64,000 nucleotides of DNA from Flavobacterium frigoris (GTDB lineage: Bacteria; Bacteroidota; Bacteroidia; Flavobacteriales; Flavobacteriaceae), in NCBI RefSeq assembly GCF_900111075.1, contig NZ_FOFZ01000003.1, forward strand, positions 186,001 through 250,000, in the 5' to 3' direction. The translations under genes and the position numbers were made by a program. Of the stretch, positions 17,272 through 24,480 are shown in pieces. Position 1 is the first letter of the stretch. Every line of letters starts with the position of its first letter. The notes beneath the pieces were generated by a model. That model was not told the DNA's origin. It did no database searches and saw only the letters and a program-made list of their open reading frames with translations.

Positions 17272-18552
17272 CTAAAAATCCTTAGGGTGGTGCAATTTCC
17301 CTACGGATTTTGCTACGATGGTAGCAACAGTAGAATCACTAGTCACGTTGACCACGGTTCTGCACATATCTAAAGGTCTATCAATGGCAAAGATAAGTGC
17401 CAATCCCGCTTCAGGAATTCCAGCTTGACCTAAAACGATAACAAGCATGACCATTCCGGCGCTAGGAACTGCTGCAGATCCTATCGAAGCAAGCGTTGCC
17501 GTAACCACGATCATTAATTGTGTATTTAAGTCTAAAGGATTTGGGAGCATTGCCTGAGCAATAAAAATAGCTGCTACCGCCTGATATAGACTTGTACCAT
17601 CCATATTTACCGTAGCGCCTAGCGGCAATACAAAACTGGACACTTCTTCATCAACTCCTACATGTTCCGTTACGCATTCCATCGTTACTGGCAACGTAGC
17701 TGCGCTTGAACTTGTCGAAAAAGCCAACAATTGTGCAGGTGCAATTGCTTTGAAAAATTTTATTGGATTTACTTTTGCAAAAATCAGTAACAACGCAGGG
17801 TAAAATAGAAAAGTCATAATAAACAACCCTAAGACAACCGTCAATCCATAAATACCTAATGCTCTTAGCGTACTAAAGTCAGGGATTTCTACCATCAAAG
17901 AGGCCATTAAAGCAAAAACACCATAAGGAGAAAAAAGCATTATGATATCGATGATTTTCATAATAACTTCATTTAACCCTTTAAAAAATTCGACAACAGG
18001 TTTCGCTTTCTTTTCCTCAACTAAGATAAGTCCGATACCAAGAAGGATTACGAAAAGGATAACCTGTAACATACTACCATTATCGCTTAAAGCCTTGAAA
18101 AAATTATCTGGAACAATATCAATCAATGGTTGAAGGGGGCCATTCTTTTTAGTACTCGCCGCCATTTCTATCTTTTGAGAGGCATCCACAGAAAAATTTT
18201 GGATCAAACTTTCTCTCGACTCTTGATTAATATACCTCCCTGGTTTTATTAGATTAGCCAAACCTAAACCAATAGTAACGGCTATTACGGTAGAACATAA
18301 ATAAAATAATACCGTTCTTCCACCAAGTTTTGAAAGCTTAGAAATATCTTTTAAATCTGCTAACCCTACTATTAACGAAACCACTATTAATGGAACGGCA
18401 ATCATTTTAAGAAGATTTATAAAAATAGTCCCAAAGGGTTTAATCCAATCGACGACAATCCCTTTTTGTTCAAGATTCTTCATTAATAATCCAAACAGTA
18501 ATCCTAATATCATTCCTATTAAGATTTTCCAATGCATCGCAAGTTTCTTCAT
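17272..18552 (-). CDS. Dicarboxylate/amino acid:cation symporter (DAACS family), copy 1
   Basis: Sodium- or proton-coupled carrier of glutamate, aspartate or C4-dicarboxylates; 426 residues with eight membrane helices and two re-entrant loops. Family motifs: PLIVVSLIVGLADL near the N-terminus, the serine-rich hairpin FSTSSSAATLP, then ATVNMDGTSLYQ and the ligand-binding region RPLDMCRTVVNVTSD. The DMCRT motif resembles the substrate-binding DxxRT of GltPh. The second DAACS gene lies 80 bases upstream on the same strand, but a terminator between them suggests separate control. The exact substrate is not decidable by eye. Confidence 0.93.
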   Translation of the reverse strand: MKKLAMHWKILIGMILGLLFGLLMKNLEQKGIVVDWIKPFGTIFINLLKMIAVPLIVVSLIVGLADLKDISKLSKLGGRTVLFYLCSTVIAVTIGLGLANLIKPGRYINQESRESLIQNFSVDASQKIEMAASTKKNGPLQPLIDIVPDNFFKALSDNGSMLQVILFVILLGIGLILVEEKKAKPVVEFFKGLNEVIMKIIDIIMLFSPYGVFALMASLMVEIPDFSTLRALGIYGLTVVLGLFIMTFLFYPALLLIFAKVNPIKFFKAIAPAQLLAFSTSSSAATLPVTMECVTEHVGVDEEVSSFVLPLGATVNMDGTSLYQAVAAIFIAQAMLPNPLDLNTQLMIVVTATLASIGSAAVPSAGMVMLVIVLGQAGIPEAGLALIFAIDRPLDMCRTVVNVTSDSTVATIVAKSVGKLHHPKDF

Positions 18553-18597
18553 AATTTAAATTTTAATTTTAGCTATAAAGCCAAATATCCCTAAATT

Positions 18598-18627
18598 AAA
18601 AACTCCTCAAATCTGAGGAGTTTTTTA
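18598..18627. terminator. Terminator between the two symporter genes
   Basis: AACTCCTCA (18601-18609) pairs with TGAGGAGTT (18614-18622), with A and T runs on both sides. Confidence 0.85.
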
Positions 18628-18634
18628 GTATCAT

Positions 18635-19951
18635 TTATTCTAAGGAATCTATTTCTATTTCGTTATTTTCTTCCCATTGTCCTACCACCGAAGTGGCTAA
18701 TGCATTTCCTAAAACATTAGTAGCACTTCTAAACATATCACAAAAGTGATCTATTGGTAATATCAAAGCGATGCCCTCAATTGGAATATCAAACATACCA
18801 CAAGTGGCTGCCACAACTACTAAACTAGCCCTTGGCACTCCTGCTATTCCTTTACTTGTAAGCATTAAAACGAGTAGCATTGTCATTTGCGTTCCTAAAT
18901 CCAAATCAATTCCATAGGCTTGCGCTATAAAAATACTAGCGAAAGTCATGTACATCATACTACCGTCAAGGTTAAAAGAATACCCTAATGGCAACATGAA
19001 GGAAACAATTTTATCTTTCACTCCAAAACGCTCTAGTTCTTCCGTTAATTTTGGAAAAACCGCTTCACTACTTGTCGTTCCAAAAGCAATAATTAATGGA
19101 CTAACGATTCTTTTTAACAATACTGTCATCCTACTCTTAAGGAAAATATAACCAACAAGGATTAATACGATCCAAAGCGACGAAATACCAATTAAAAAGG
19201 AACCGAAAAATTTAAAATATGTAATAGCCAATTCTTGAAAATCCCTAACTGCAAAAACTCCCGCAATAGCTCCAAAAACTCCAATTGGCGCGAAATTCAT
19301 CACATAATTTACCATTTTTAAAATGATATGCGACATTTTATCCAGTGCAGTAACTACAGGTTTAACATAGTCACCAATTGATGCAGCAGCTAAACCAAAG
19401 AAAATTGAAAACACAACAATTTGTAAAATTTCATTCGTAGCCAGTGCTTCAAAAATACTCTTTGGAACAATATGCTCAATAAAATTTTCGAAGGAAATAC
19501 TCTGAGTTTTAGCAGCCACTTCTGAAGCTGACGTCAAATCAACATTAGATAAATTAAGTCCAACTCCCGGTTTAAGAAGATTCACAAAAAACATTCCTAA
19601 TAATAGTGAAATAAAAGAAGCTGTAAAAAACCAACCTAAAGCTTTTCCCCCAATTCTACCCACTGCACTTACATTTCCCAATTTTGCAATACCCACAACT
19701 AACGTCGTAAAAACTAATGGTGCGATAATCATTTGCACCAATCTTATAAAAACGGTAGCAAGAATTTTTATTTTATTACTGAAAGATAAGGCAGCTTCTA
19801 CCGAAATGGTATTGTGAATAACAATTCCTAAAATGGCTCCTAAAACCATCGCAATCAGTATTTGTGTCGTCAAGTTTGATGTTATTGACTTATCTTGTGT
19901 ATTTGTAGAACTCATTTGGTTTATTATTGGTTTTATGGGTTGGTTTATCAT
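18635..19951 (-). CDS. Dicarboxylate/amino acid:cation symporter (DAACS family), copy 2
   Basis: Second carrier of the same family, 438 residues, clearly diverged from copy 1: the serine hairpin is FGTTSSEAVFPKL, and the later motifs are SFNLDGSMMY and DHFCDMFRSATNVLGN. In the binding motif Arg is kept but Asp-Met-Cys-Arg-Thr is replaced by Asp-Met-Phe-Arg-Ser, so substrate preference may differ. The start at 19951 is backed by an AGGAGGT Shine-Dalgarno sequence 7 bases upstream (19959-19965), rare in this phylum; a second Met at 19915 (MSSTNTQDKS) would give a more usual length. Confidence 0.9.
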   Translation of the reverse strand: MINQPIKPIINQMSSTNTQDKSITSNLTTQILIAMVLGAILGIVIHNTISVEAALSFSNKIKILATVFIRLVQMIIAPLVFTTLVVGIAKLGNVSAVGRIGGKALGWFFTASFISLLLGMFFVNLLKPGVGLNLSNVDLTSASEVAAKTQSISFENFIEHIVPKSIFEALATNEILQIVVFSIFFGLAAASIGDYVKPVVTALDKMSHIILKMVNYVMNFAPIGVFGAIAGVFAVRDFQELAITYFKFFGSFLIGISSLWIVLILVGYIFLKSRMTVLLKRIVSPLIIAFGTTSSEAVFPKLTEELERFGVKDKIVSFMLPLGYSFNLDGSMMYMTFASIFIAQAYGIDLDLGTQMTMLLVLMLTSKGIAGVPRASLVVVAATCGMFDIPIEGIALILPIDHFCDMFRSATNVLGNALATSVVGQWEENNEIEIDSLE

Positions 19952-19958
19952 TAAAAGT

Positions 19959-19965
19959 ACCTCCT
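19959..19965 (-). promoter_or_regulatory. Shine-Dalgarno sequence before symporter copy 2
   Basis: AGGAGGT, 7 bases before the ATG at 19951. A complementary CTCC seven bases upstream could fold over it. It decides in favour of the longer start, though Bacteroidota seldom rely on such sites. Confidence 0.5.
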
Positions 19966-19993
19966 TAAACTGGAGTTACCATTTAATTAGTTT

Positions 19994-21052
19994 TTAATAT
20001 ATTTTGTTAATCAAATAAAAATCAGCTAATACAATTGCCGCCATCGCTTCCACAATAGGGACTGCTCTAGGTACAACACAAGGGTCATGGCGTCCTTTTC
20101 CTGTCATCTCTGTAATATTTCCTTGATTATCTAACGACTCCTGTTTTTTCATAATGGTAGCTACTGGTTTAAAAGCCACTCGGAAATAAATATCCATACC
20201 ATTGCTAATGCCACCTTGAATTCCACCAGAAAGATTCGTTTTTGTCGTCCCGTCAGGATTGTATAAATCATTGTGCTCACTACCTTTCATTTTGGCACCA
20301 CAAAATCCACTTCCATATTCAAATCCTTTCACAGCATTGATAGAAAGCATTGCTTTACCCAGTTCTGCATGCAGTTTGTCAAAAACAGGTTCCCCTAAAC
20401 CAACTGGAACATTCTGAATCACACAGGTAATAGTTCCCCCTACGGTATCTCCTTGCTTGCGAATTTCGCGTATGTACTCTTCCATTATCACTGCAGATTC
20501 TTCATCAGGACAACGAACAGGATTATTTTCAGTTTTTGAAAAATCTAAATCTTGATAGGGTTTTTCCAGAAAAATTGACCCTACTGAAGATACATAGGCA
20601 TTAATTTTAATATCTGGCAACATTTGCTTAGCAATTGCACCTGCCACTACTCTGCTGGCAGTTTCACGTGCTGAACTTCTTCCGCCTCCGCGATAGTCTC
20701 TAAAACCATATTTCTTTTCATAAACATAATCGGCATGACTAGGTCTATAATTATCCTTTATATGAGAGTAATCGTCTGATTTCTGATTTGTATTGGGTAT
20801 AATAAATCCTATTGGCGTGCCCGTTGTTTTTCCTTCAAAAATACCTGATAAAAACTGAACATCATCCGGTTCTTTTCGTTGTGTAACGATAGCAGATTGA
20901 CCTGGTTTTCTTCTTGACATTTCTAGCTGAATTGCCTCTAAATCTAGCGTTATTCCAGACGGGCATCCGTCAATTATCCCACCTAATGCTTCTCCGTGAG
21001 ATTCTCCAAAAGTTGTTATTCTAAATAGAGTACCGTAGCTATTTCCTGCCAT
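19994..21052 (-). CDS. aroC: Chorismate synthase
   Basis: Last step of the shikimate pathway, converting EPSP to chorismate with reduced FMN. The protein of 352 residues starts [20 protein letters not shown], the conserved N-terminus with its catalytic His. Other signatures are [41 protein letters not shown] and [15 protein letters not shown] Met 27 codons upstream (21133) is rejected because a -7 box lies at 21069-21076 and the extension has no family match. No other aromatic-pathway gene is adjacent. Confidence 0.96.
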   Translation of the reverse strand: MAGNSYGTLFRITTFGESHGEALGGIIDGCPSGITLDLEAIQLEMSRRKPGQSAIVTQRKEPDDVQFLSGIFEGKTTGTPIGFIIPNTNQKSDDYSHIKDNYRPSHADYVYEKKYGFRDYRGGGRSSARETASRVVAGAIAKQMLPDIKINAYVSSVGSIFLEKPYQDLDFSKTENNPVRCPDEESAVIMEEYIREIRKQGDTVGGTITCVIQNVPVGLGEPVFDKLHAELGKAMLSINAVKGFEYGSGFCGAKMKGSEHNDLYNPDGTTKTNLSGGIQGGISNGMDIYFRVAFKPVATIMKKQESLDNQGNITEMTGKGRHDPCVVPRAVPIVEAMAAIVLADFYLINKIY

Positions 21053-21068
21053 TATAATAAGTTTTGAA

Positions 21069-21076
21069 CAAATATA
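21069..21076 (-). promoter_or_regulatory. aroC -7 promoter box
   Basis: TATATTTG on the minus strand, 16 bases before the ATG at 21052. It also argues against the upstream Met at 21133. Confidence 0.55.
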
Positions 21077-21211
21077 TGTTTTATGACTTAAAGTAAAAAA
21101 TTTAAAATTAGGATTGCATAATAAAATCCCCAACTTAAAAAGTTTACGTTTAGTTAATGGTTACTACTAATTCATAACAATCTGATAAAACGGAATTCGT
21201 AACCCAATGCC

Positions 21212-21219
21212 TAAATTTG
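21212..21219 (+). promoter_or_regulatory. -7 box before the LpxH-like gene
   Basis: TAAATTTG lies 22 bases before the TTG start at 21242. It supports a short leader and hence that start. Confidence 0.5.
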
Positions 21220-21241
21220 TGAAACTTCAAATTAGAATCAA

Positions 21242-22045
21242 TTGAAAAAAAGAAAAGTTGAGATCGTTGTAATTTCTGATGTACATCTTGGAACCTTTGG
21301 CAGTCATGCCATAGAACTTAATAAGTACCTATCATCAATAAAACCAAAAATTTTAGTGTTGAACGGTGATATCATAGACATTTGGCAATTTAGAAAGTCC
21401 TATTTTCCTCAAACACATTTGAAAATCATTCAAAAAATAATGAGCTTTGCTTCCAAAGGCACTAAAGTCTATTACATTACCGGAAACCACGATGAAATGC
21501 TTCGGAAATTCAGTGACCTGAATATGGGCAACATCGCACTAGTGGATAAATTAATATTAGAAATGGATGATAAAAAAGCATGGATTTTTCATGGTGATGT
21601 TTTTGATGCTTCCGTGAATCATGCAAAATGGATTGCTAAATTAGGTGGCCTCGGTTACGATTATCTCATTCTTTCCAATCGGTTTGTTAATTGGTGTTTA
21701 AAAAAGATTGGAAAAGAACCGTATTCGTTTTCGAAAAAAATAAAAGCAGGCGTAAAAAAAGCAGTAAAACATATCTCTGATTTTGAAGAAACGGCCACAG
21801 AACTCGCAATTGAAAAAAAGTATGATTATGTAATCTGCGGGCATATCCATGAACCAAAAATTATAAAAAAGGAAAATAAAAATGGGTCTGTCCTATATCT
21901 CAATTCTGGCGATTGGGTCGAAAATTTAACAGCCCTTGAATACAATAAGAAAAGATGGAAACTATACTGCTATCAGGAATCTAATTTTTCAGAAGAAGAA
22001 AACCTCTTCGAAATGGAAGACAACCTGAGTCACCAAATAATTTAA
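21242..22045 (+). CDS. UDP-2,3-diacylglucosamine diphosphatase-like phosphoesterase
   Basis: Calcineurin-like metallophosphoesterase of 267 residues, related to LpxH/LpxG-type enzymes that cleave UDP-diacylglucosamine in lipid A synthesis. The metal-binding motifs are SDVHLG, NGDIIDIW, TGNHDE, FHGDVFD and CGHIHEP. The start is a TTG (21242), read as MKKRKVEIVV; no ATG precedes the first strand and a -7 box lies just upstream. An insert around VNWCLKKIGKEPYSFSKK matches the cap seen in this subgroup. The family is firm; the lipid A role is inferred from the family. Confidence 0.85.
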   Translation: MKKRKVEIVVISDVHLGTFGSHAIELNKYLSSIKPKILVLNGDIIDIWQFRKSYFPQTHLKIIQKIMSFASKGTKVYYITGNHDEMLRKFSDLNMGNIALVDKLILEMDDKKAWIFHGDVFDASVNHAKWIAKLGGLGYDYLILSNRFVNWCLKKIGKEPYSFSKKIKAGVKKAVKHISDFEETATELAIEKKYDYVICGHIHEPKIIKKENKNGSVLYLNSGDWVENLTALEYNKKRWKLYCYQESNFSEEENLFEMEDNLSHQII

Positions 22046-22180
22046 CATTTTTTTAATAAAATAGAAACAAATAACAAACCATTGGTAATCATTGCTTAAA
22101 GCATAAATCAACAAAACTCAAGGTGTGAATTTTGAAACAATTAACAATTAAAATATAAATTTTTCGTTCCCATTTCGTTG

Positions 22181-22188
22181 TAACTTTG
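22181..22188 (+). promoter_or_regulatory. -7 box of the small outer-membrane protein gene
   Basis: TAACTTTG fits TAnnTTTG and ends 19 bases before the ATG at 22208. Only a T-rich -33 region is seen. Confidence 0.55.
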
Positions 22189-22207
22189 CAGCAACAAATA
22201 TTTAACT

Positions 22208-22711
22208 ATGAAAAAAATTATTTTATCTGCTTTTATGTTAATTGGATTAGCATTTAGCACACAAGCACAAGACATCTCTAAAAACGCAATAGGTTTACGT
22301 TTAGGAGACAGTGGCGGTTTTGGAACTGAAATTACTTACCAAAGAGCTTTGGGAAGCAACAACAGACTTGAACTTGATTTAGGTTGGAGAAATAGAAAAG
22401 ACTACAATAATAATGGTTATGATGACAACGCAATCAAACTTGCTGCTTTGTACCAATGGGTATGGAACATTGATGGTGGTTTCAACTGGTACGCTGGTGT
22501 AGGTGGTGGTTTAGGTAGTTATAGTTATGATAACGACAATACTCATTATAACGATACGTTTGCATTTGCTGCAGGGGACATAGGAATTGAGTATAATTTT
22601 GATATTCCATTATTAATCTCTTTAGATTTCAGACCTGAATTTGGTGGAAATGGTTACTACAAAAACAATTACGGTTCTGATATTGCCTTGGGTCTTAAAT
22701 ACCAATTCTAG
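22208..22711 (+). CDS. Small outer-membrane beta-barrel protein
   Basis: Secreted protein of 167 residues with a signal peptide cut after about residue 20 (LAFSTQAQ/D). The mature part consists of short amphipathic strands rich in Gly, Asn, Tyr and Trp (TEITYQRALGSNNRLELDLGWRN, YQWVWNIDGGFNWYAGVGGG) and ends with the outer-membrane-type strand GLKYQF. This fits an eight-stranded barrel of the OmpA/OmpX-like porin family. The role is unknown. It is monocistronic, with a -7 box upstream and a terminator downstream. Confidence 0.8.
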   Translation: MKKIILSAFMLIGLAFSTQAQDISKNAIGLRLGDSGGFGTEITYQRALGSNNRLELDLGWRNRKDYNNNGYDDNAIKLAALYQWVWNIDGGFNWYAGVGGGLGSYSYDNDNTHYNDTFAFAAGDIGIEYNFDIPLLISLDFRPEFGGNGYYKNNYGSDIALGLKYQF

Positions 22712-22730
22712 TATTACTCTGTTTATATAA

Positions 22731-22761
22731 AAAATGCCACTATCTCTAGTGGCATTTTTTT
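22731..22761. terminator. Bidirectional terminator
   Basis: AAAATGCCACTA (22731-22742) pairs perfectly with TAGTGGCATTTT (22747-22758); T run on the right and A run on the left. It separates the barrel protein from the converging lipoprotein gene. Confidence 0.9.
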
Positions 22762-23188
22762 ATTTAATAATAATTTCTTTTTTCGAGTTAATTTTGACAA
22801 CGCAAAAAGGATAAGTTATTACCTGAGATACCATCGTACCAAGCTCCGGACTACTTTCTTTTACATTGATTATTATATTTTTTTCCGTTTCCTGAACACT
22901 TTCAACCGCTACTGAATAACCTCCAGTACTTTTTTCGCCCATATTCAAAATAACAAAATTTGATCTTTGAACATCGATAGCAGTAATCTTATTTTTCAAC
23001 TGCTTATCGTTCTGCAACATTTTTATTTCATTTGGTTCAGTCAAGATCTCGTAGAAATGAATGTTACCCCCTCCATCAGATTGTTGCGTCAATACTTCAA
23101 ATAAAGGTGATTTCCCTGTTTCTTTTATAACAGTAGCCCCGCAGGAAACTAATAAAAAAATAATAAACACAGAACTGATTTTTTTCAT
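22760..23188 (-). CDS. Lipoprotein with PrcB-like domain
   Basis: Protein of 142 residues. The lipoprotein signal is MKKISSVFIIFLLVSC with acylated Cys16. The C-terminal part, with FVILNMGEKSTGGYSVAVES followed by IIINVKESSPELGTMVSQ and PFCVVKI, matches the small PrcB C-terminal-like fold (known from a treponemal protease complex subunit and from many unnamed lipoproteins). A protease link is not supported by neighbours. It lies 27 bases after bshA on the same strand and may be read from the same transcript. Confidence 0.72.
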   Translation of the reverse strand: MKKISSVFIIFLLVSCGATVIKETGKSPLFEVLTQQSDGGGNIHFYEILTEPNEIKMLQNDKQLKNKITAIDVQRSNFVILNMGEKSTGGYSVAVESVQETEKNIIINVKESSPELGTMVSQVITYPFCVVKINSKKEIIIK

Positions 23189-23215
23189 TGGTTTATTTTA
23201 AGTTGATTCAAAGCG

Positions 23216-24385
23216 TTATTCTTTTTTCGATTGATTCAAAAATTTATTTTTTTTTGAATACTTCTTAATTGCCTTTTGATATAAATCGACATACAATGGC
23301 AAAATGTTTTTAATATCAAACTTCTTTGCTACAGACAATGCATTTTCTTTAAATTTTAAAAGAACAGTATTATCTTTTAATATTTTCAACGCATTCTGAG
23401 CCATTTCATCTGTATTCCCAACGTCGCTCAAATAACCTGAAATCCCTTCAAAATTTACTTCAGACAACCCTCCAGAATTACTAGAGATCACCGGAACTCC
23501 CCAAGCCATCGCTTCTAATGCTGCGAGACCGAAACTTTCTGTTTCAGATGGCAACAAAAATAAATCAGTGTAACTTAAAATTTTATCGATTTCATTACTG
23601 TTTCCAAAAAAGATAACTTTATCCAAAATACCTAATTCCTGACATAGATATTCAGCCTTTTCTTTCTCAGGCCCATCACCTACCATCATTAATTTAGCAG
23701 GAATTTCCTGTTGAATTTTATGAAATATTTTGATAACATCAGGAATTCGCTTTACTTTTCTAAAATTACTAATATGAGTAATTATCCTTTCGTCTCCTTT
23801 AGCCATCAAAGAACGGCGACATGAAATACTCGGATCTTTAGTATTCTTATCTAATTCTATAAAGTTAGGTATGACATGAATATCTTTTTTTATGTTAAAT
23901 AACTTATAAGTATCCTCTTTCAAACTTTGTGAAACTGATGTCACCACGTCAGATTTATTGATACTAAAACTTACTGCTGGTTTATAGAAAGGATGATTTC
24001 CAACCAATGTAATATCTGTTCCATGAAGCGTAGTAACCATCGGGATTTCAATTCCTTCATCTTTCAACATTTGCTTAGCCATATAACCCGCATACGCGTG
24101 AGGAATGGCGTAATGTACATGAAGCACCTCGATTTTATATAGTTTAACCATATCAACCAATTTGCTCGATAGTGCTAATTCATAAGGCTGATAATGAAAC
24201 AATGGATATTCAGGAACGTTAACTTCATGATAGTGAACGTTAGGATTTAACAATGCCAAACGAACGGGTTGACTGTAAGTAATGAAATGAACTTCATGGC
24301 CATGACGAGCTAATTCAAGCCCTAACTCTGTAGCGACAACTCCACTTCCTCCAAACGTAGGGTAACAAACTATTGCAATTTTCAT
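23216..24385 (-). CDS. bshA: N-acetyl-alpha-D-glucosaminyl L-malate synthase BshA
   Basis: GT4 glycosyltransferase of 389 residues that joins UDP-GlcNAc and L-malate in the first step of bacillithiol synthesis. Family signs are the start MKIAIVCYPTFGGSGVVATE, HGHEVHFITYSQPVRL, the LHVHYAIPHAYAGYMA segment, TTLHGTDIT, HISNFRKVKR and the nucleotide-sugar motif PSETESFGLAALEAMAWG. BshA is well known in Bacteroidota. bshB and bshC are not in the window. The gene is followed by a small lipoprotein gene and preceded by the GH3 fusion gene, all on one strand. Confidence 0.93.
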   Translation of the reverse strand: MKIAIVCYPTFGGSGVVATELGLELARHGHEVHFITYSQPVRLALLNPNVHYHEVNVPEYPLFHYQPYELALSSKLVDMVKLYKIEVLHVHYAIPHAYAGYMAKQMLKDEGIEIPMVTTLHGTDITLVGNHPFYKPAVSFSINKSDVVTSVSQSLKEDTYKLFNIKKDIHVIPNFIELDKNTKDPSISCRRSLMAKGDERIITHISNFRKVKRIPDVIKIFHKIQQEIPAKLMMVGDGPEKEKAEYLCQELGILDKVIFFGNSNEIDKILSYTDLFLLPSETESFGLAALEAMAWGVPVISSNSGGLSEVNFEGISGYLSDVGNTDEMAQNALKILKDNTVLLKFKENALSVAKKFDIKNILPLYVDLYQKAIKKYSKKNKFLNQSKKE

Positions 24386-24480
24386 GTATTTATTTTAATG
24401 TAACGAATTTAAGGAAAATAGGAACGCCATTTTTTAAAATGACAAAAGAAATCTTTAATTATATATCTGCTTTAAACTAA

